Of a DNA stretch of 64,000 nt, positions 62,701 to 64,000 are shown one piece after another. Under the pieces are notes generated by a model, which worked only from the letters and a program-made list of their open reading frames with translations, was not told where the DNA came from and did no database searches. The DNA lies in the NCBI RefSeq assembly GCF_016918015.1, contig NZ_JAERMK010000005.1, positions 40,751 through 104,750 of the forward strand. The letters are read 5' to 3'. How positions within the stretch are numbered: the stretch's first letter is position 1; each line of letters begins with the position of its first letter. The position numbers and the translations under genes were made by a program. Source of the DNA: Glycomyces sp. YM15 (GTDB lineage: Bacteria > Actinomycetota > Actinomycetes > Mycobacteriales > Micromonosporaceae).

Positions 62701-63452
62701 GGGAGGAACACTGCCGACTCGCCGTCGAAGGCGCGCACGGTGAGCTGGGGTTGGAACAGCCAGGCCTCGTCGGCGTTGTGCTGCGGTTCCCGCTGGCCGT
62801 TGACGAGGCCGAGTTCGACGACCAGGCTGTCGTCGCGCCGCCTGGTCTCGACGGTGAGGAGCACGCCGCGCTCGTCGCCGGGATCGCCGGTGAGCACGAT
62901 GCGCTGGCGGGGTTCATGGAGGTCGATCTCACGGCCGTGTTCTTCTCCGGCGGGGACTCGCCGCCAGCCGGACACGGGTTTGCCGTCTTCGTCGGTGAAC
63001 GAGGTCTTGAGGTAGTGGCCCCAGGTGGCGCGGACGTGGATCTTCCGGGTGTCGGCGGGCACGCGGAAGGAGAGCCCCATGCTGGAGGCTTCGAGGCGGC
63101 CGACGTCGGCGGTCTTGGCGGCGAGTTCGGCGTCTTCGGTGCCGGCGTTGAGGTTCTCGCCGTCGTCGAGGTTGTCGGGGTCGTTCGCGGTGTCGTCGGC
63201 ATCGCGCTCGGTGCCGGGCGGGAGGAGTTCCTTGGGGCCGAGCTGGCCGACGAGGTAGCGGGAGCGGGGGCTGTCCTTGCCCACGATGTCCTCATTGGGG
63301 CCGCCCCATGGGCCGAGGAGGTCGCGGGTGAGGTAGCCGAGCAGGTCTTCACGGACGCCGAACGAGGTGGCGTCCTCGAACAGCTGCGGGCGGCGCAGCA
63401 GTTCGGCGGGGTTCGGCGCCTGGTCTTTGTCGGTCTTGCCTCGGGTGGCCAT
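59742..63452 (-). CDS. drmA: DISARM helicase DrmA
   Basis: 1236 residues. A long N-terminal region (1-480) precedes the SF2 helicase core: Walker A FFPTGGGKTEAYLG (497-503), DEAH-like DELH in LIIQDELHLISG (756-759), S-T-A-T motif III (796-799), and motif VI SSRVGRDANRPGLVVTLYNW (1032 on), then DLDHYEDFYHYHDSYYRQVE and ALSVTPFTRRALDRG, which are diagnostic for DrmA. A zinc-type insert (CPWCGERF ... CPRSAGEGRCPF, and CPRHGYRH) lies between Walker A and DELH. ATG at 63452 (MATRGKTDKDQ). It is the first gene of the operon; no methyltransferase or DrmD lies between it and the upstream DUF4190 gene. Confidence 0.94.
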   Translation of the reverse strand: MATRGKTDKDQAPNPAELLRRPQLFEDATSFGVREDLLGYLTRDLLGPWGGPNEDIVGKDSPRSRYLVGQLGPKELLPPGTERDADDTANDPDNLDDGENLNAGTEDAELAAKTADVGRLEASSMGLSFRVPADTRKIHVRATWGHYLKTSFTDEDGKPVSGWRRVPAGEEHGREIDLHEPRQRIVLTGDPGDERGVLLTVETRRRDDSLVVELGLVNGQREPQHNADEAWLFQPQLTVRAFDGESAVFLPMDDPMREDARESAYLDAEDMRLRLLYRNRLQYTRGRNVAVHADEVPGERRARELRTEWMPVTDVPGTSAPTPEESALLAGLELSMTALAGADTETLRAGLAPLADGYRVWLDEQEARIAGLPEQLRAYAREALGEARTIADRIGEGVRLLTEPGHEHHAIALRAFRFAQRAMADQRLHTQIAAHRAANGSDYATALAAIEAKGPAAASWRPFQLAFLLLNLASLADPGHPDRRIGRKGLVDLLFFPTGGGKTEAYLGLAAFTMAIRRLQGVTGSGEEARDAAAGVAVFMRYTLRLLTSQQFQRASALVCAAELLRREAPEVYGDEPFRIGLWVGLKVTPNTYEDAAEDIADMKVRGKVGESKTLQLQACPWCGERFEANAIETDEGRRRVLLFCPRSAGEGRCPFSRRSSPGEGIPVVSVDEEIYRLLPAFMIATVDKLAQLPWKGEAGLLFGQARSKCPRHGYRHPDLDERIGCGGRHVPKGRLPAVVSEPVIRPRPWDLIIQDELHLISGALGTSVALFESAVDYLLQWETEEGVVGPKIVASTATTKRAAAQVKGIYNRRVAIFPPPVLDVEDTFFSKQDPITEQTPGRRYLGLCAHGVRLKQAEIRLWDTLLIAGQTLFDRYGAPADPYMTPVGYFNATRELAGMRRYLDDDVSIRVRRTRDGFSARLGSANTLRITELTSRIASSDISATLSELEQGFDPERDTAARRSAIGREMFLARKEKREPDPLAVELRERGSRTDAVLATSMLQVGVDVSRFGLMVVTGQPKNTAEYIQASSRVGRDANRPGLVVTLYNWTRPRDLDHYEDFYHYHDSYYRQVEALSVTPFTRRALDRGATGALVAAIRQGNLDASPNAAAARFDRNAAAVDDVVETLIERAQEVKNPAAAEYLRERAENLFDDWEREKLRGGLVYRAGTGKANRAGLLRPADGTEWTTLTVANSMRETEGEAKLIFPPDHEMKMPEPSGTQWSYGTRSDTEDGA

Positions 63453-63568
63453 GGCCCTCCGTTCGCCTCCGGCGCGGCCGTGCGGCCGCGAATGGTCCAT
63501 TCTGCCGGACGGGGCCGACGTTCGAGGGCCGAGCCTGTCCCCGTACAAGGAAGGTCCGGTCGTCCGGG

Positions 63569-63859
63569 TCAGCCGCCGGACAACGACATCAGCCACATGA
63601 CGGTCGGCACGATCGAGATGCAGCCGAGTACGATTCCCGCGGTGGCCATGCCCTCCCCGGACTGTCCCGTGACCTCGATCTGCTTCTTGGCGATCATGCC
63701 GAACACGAGGCCGAGCAACCCGAGGAAGCAGCAGACTCCGACGATCCCGAGCACGAGCGCGGCGACCGCGAACCCGTTGACTCCCGGCCCGCGAGGCGGT
63801 GGCTGCGGGTAGTAGTACGGGTAGTAGTAGTGATAGTGGTGCTGCTCGGAGTCGGACAT
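63569..63859 (-). CDS. DUF4190-type small membrane protein
   Basis: 96 residues. The N-terminus is rich in His, Tyr and Pro (SEQHHYHYYYPYYYPQPPPR), followed by two membrane helices (VNGFAVAALVLGIVGVCCFL and MATAGIVLGCISIVPTVMWL), the layout of DUF4190 proteins common in actinobacteria. Start at 63859 with GGAAAGG about 10 bases upstream. It lies 116 bases before drmA on the same strand, with no strong hairpin between; whether it belongs to the operon is unclear, as this family is not linked to defence. Confidence 0.8.
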   Translation of the reverse strand: MSDSEQHHYHYYYPYYYPQPPPRGPGVNGFAVAALVLGIVGVCCFLGLLGLVFGMIAKKQIEVTGQSGEGMATAGIVLGCISIVPTVMWLMSLSGG

Positions 63860-63933
63860 GGGCGAAATGCCTTTCCGTGGGGGTGCGTGCATTCCTCGCG
63901 CTACGTGCGACCGCCGGACGCGGCGCAGTGGCG

Positions 63934-63973
63934 GGGGGGCGGGCGGGGGGGGGGGGCCCCGCCCCCCCCCCCC
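63934..63973. repeat. G/C homopolymer palindrome near window end
   Basis: Runs of G (12 in a row at 63945-63956) followed by CCCC, G and 12 C (63962-63973). It is an almost pure G-then-C inverted repeat, unlike any coding DNA nearby. Probably an assembly edge artefact. Confidence 0.85.
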
Positions 63974-64000
63974 ACCACCCCAAAAGAGGGACGGCCCAGC

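Noticed and set aside
63569..63859. DUF4190 protein as a member of the DISARM-like operon
   Set aside because: It is on the same strand 116 bases before drmA, but the family is widespread without defence links and the gap is large enough for a drmA promoter.

Overview
The window is high-GC DNA with almost every gene ending in G/C-rich codons. Its gene set is actinobacterial: paired clpP1/clpP2 with clpX, mnmA-cysteine desulfurase followed by a MetE-like protein, EtfB/EtfA, several TetR, LacI, ROK and AraC regulators, and many apparently leaderless genes. The order fits an actinomycete; I cannot fix the genus from sequence alone. The right edge runs into G/C homopolymers, and a 29-C run lies inside one operon, so parts of the assembly are suspect.

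Layout. 0-11.8 kb is mostly housekeeping: a tRNA-thiolation/cysteine desulfurase operon, an HTH protein, a biotin transporter subunit (BioY), electron-transfer flavoprotein, the Clp protease operon with a probable ClgR box, and a secreted subtilisin. 11.9-16.8 kb is a carbohydrate ABC importer without its own ATPase, ending in a probable polysaccharide-processing enzyme. 17-19.5 kb holds a tandem carboxymuconolactone-decarboxylase protein, a divergent TetR/DUF4267 pair with paired operators, and a VOC protein. 19.45-21.4 kb has no convincing gene and contains degenerate repeats. 21.4-30.4 kb has an acetyltransferase, an NmrA-like protein, a complete branched-chain-amino-acid-type ABC importer with an extra membrane-anchored secreted protein, and trigger factor. 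30.7-49 kb is a mosaic of small regulatory and metabolic units: ThuA, HAD proteins, tRNA-Gly, MFS exporters with divergent or adjacent regulators, a flavin monooxygenase, ROK, TerC, two tandem SGNH esterases, LacI, and an AAA-DUF234 ATPase. 49.2-51.5 kb encodes a secreted rhamnogalacturonan lyase under a strong palindrome.

53.0-63.5 kb is the most notable part. It is a compact minus-strand defence operon: drmA-drmB-drmC (the DISARM core, each joined by a 4-base overlap), then a RelE-like/UvrD helicase fusion, then a DUF262-HNH protein. It is closed by a strong terminator. No methyltransferase or other DISARM accessory gene lies in or beside it. This is the best candidate for an undescribed system here: a methylase-free DrmABC variant with its own second helicase and a modification-sensing-type nuclease.

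Start sites were chosen from ribosome-binding sites where visible. Several regulators instead have a -10 hexamer only 6-9 bases before the start codon, so their mRNAs are probably leaderless.
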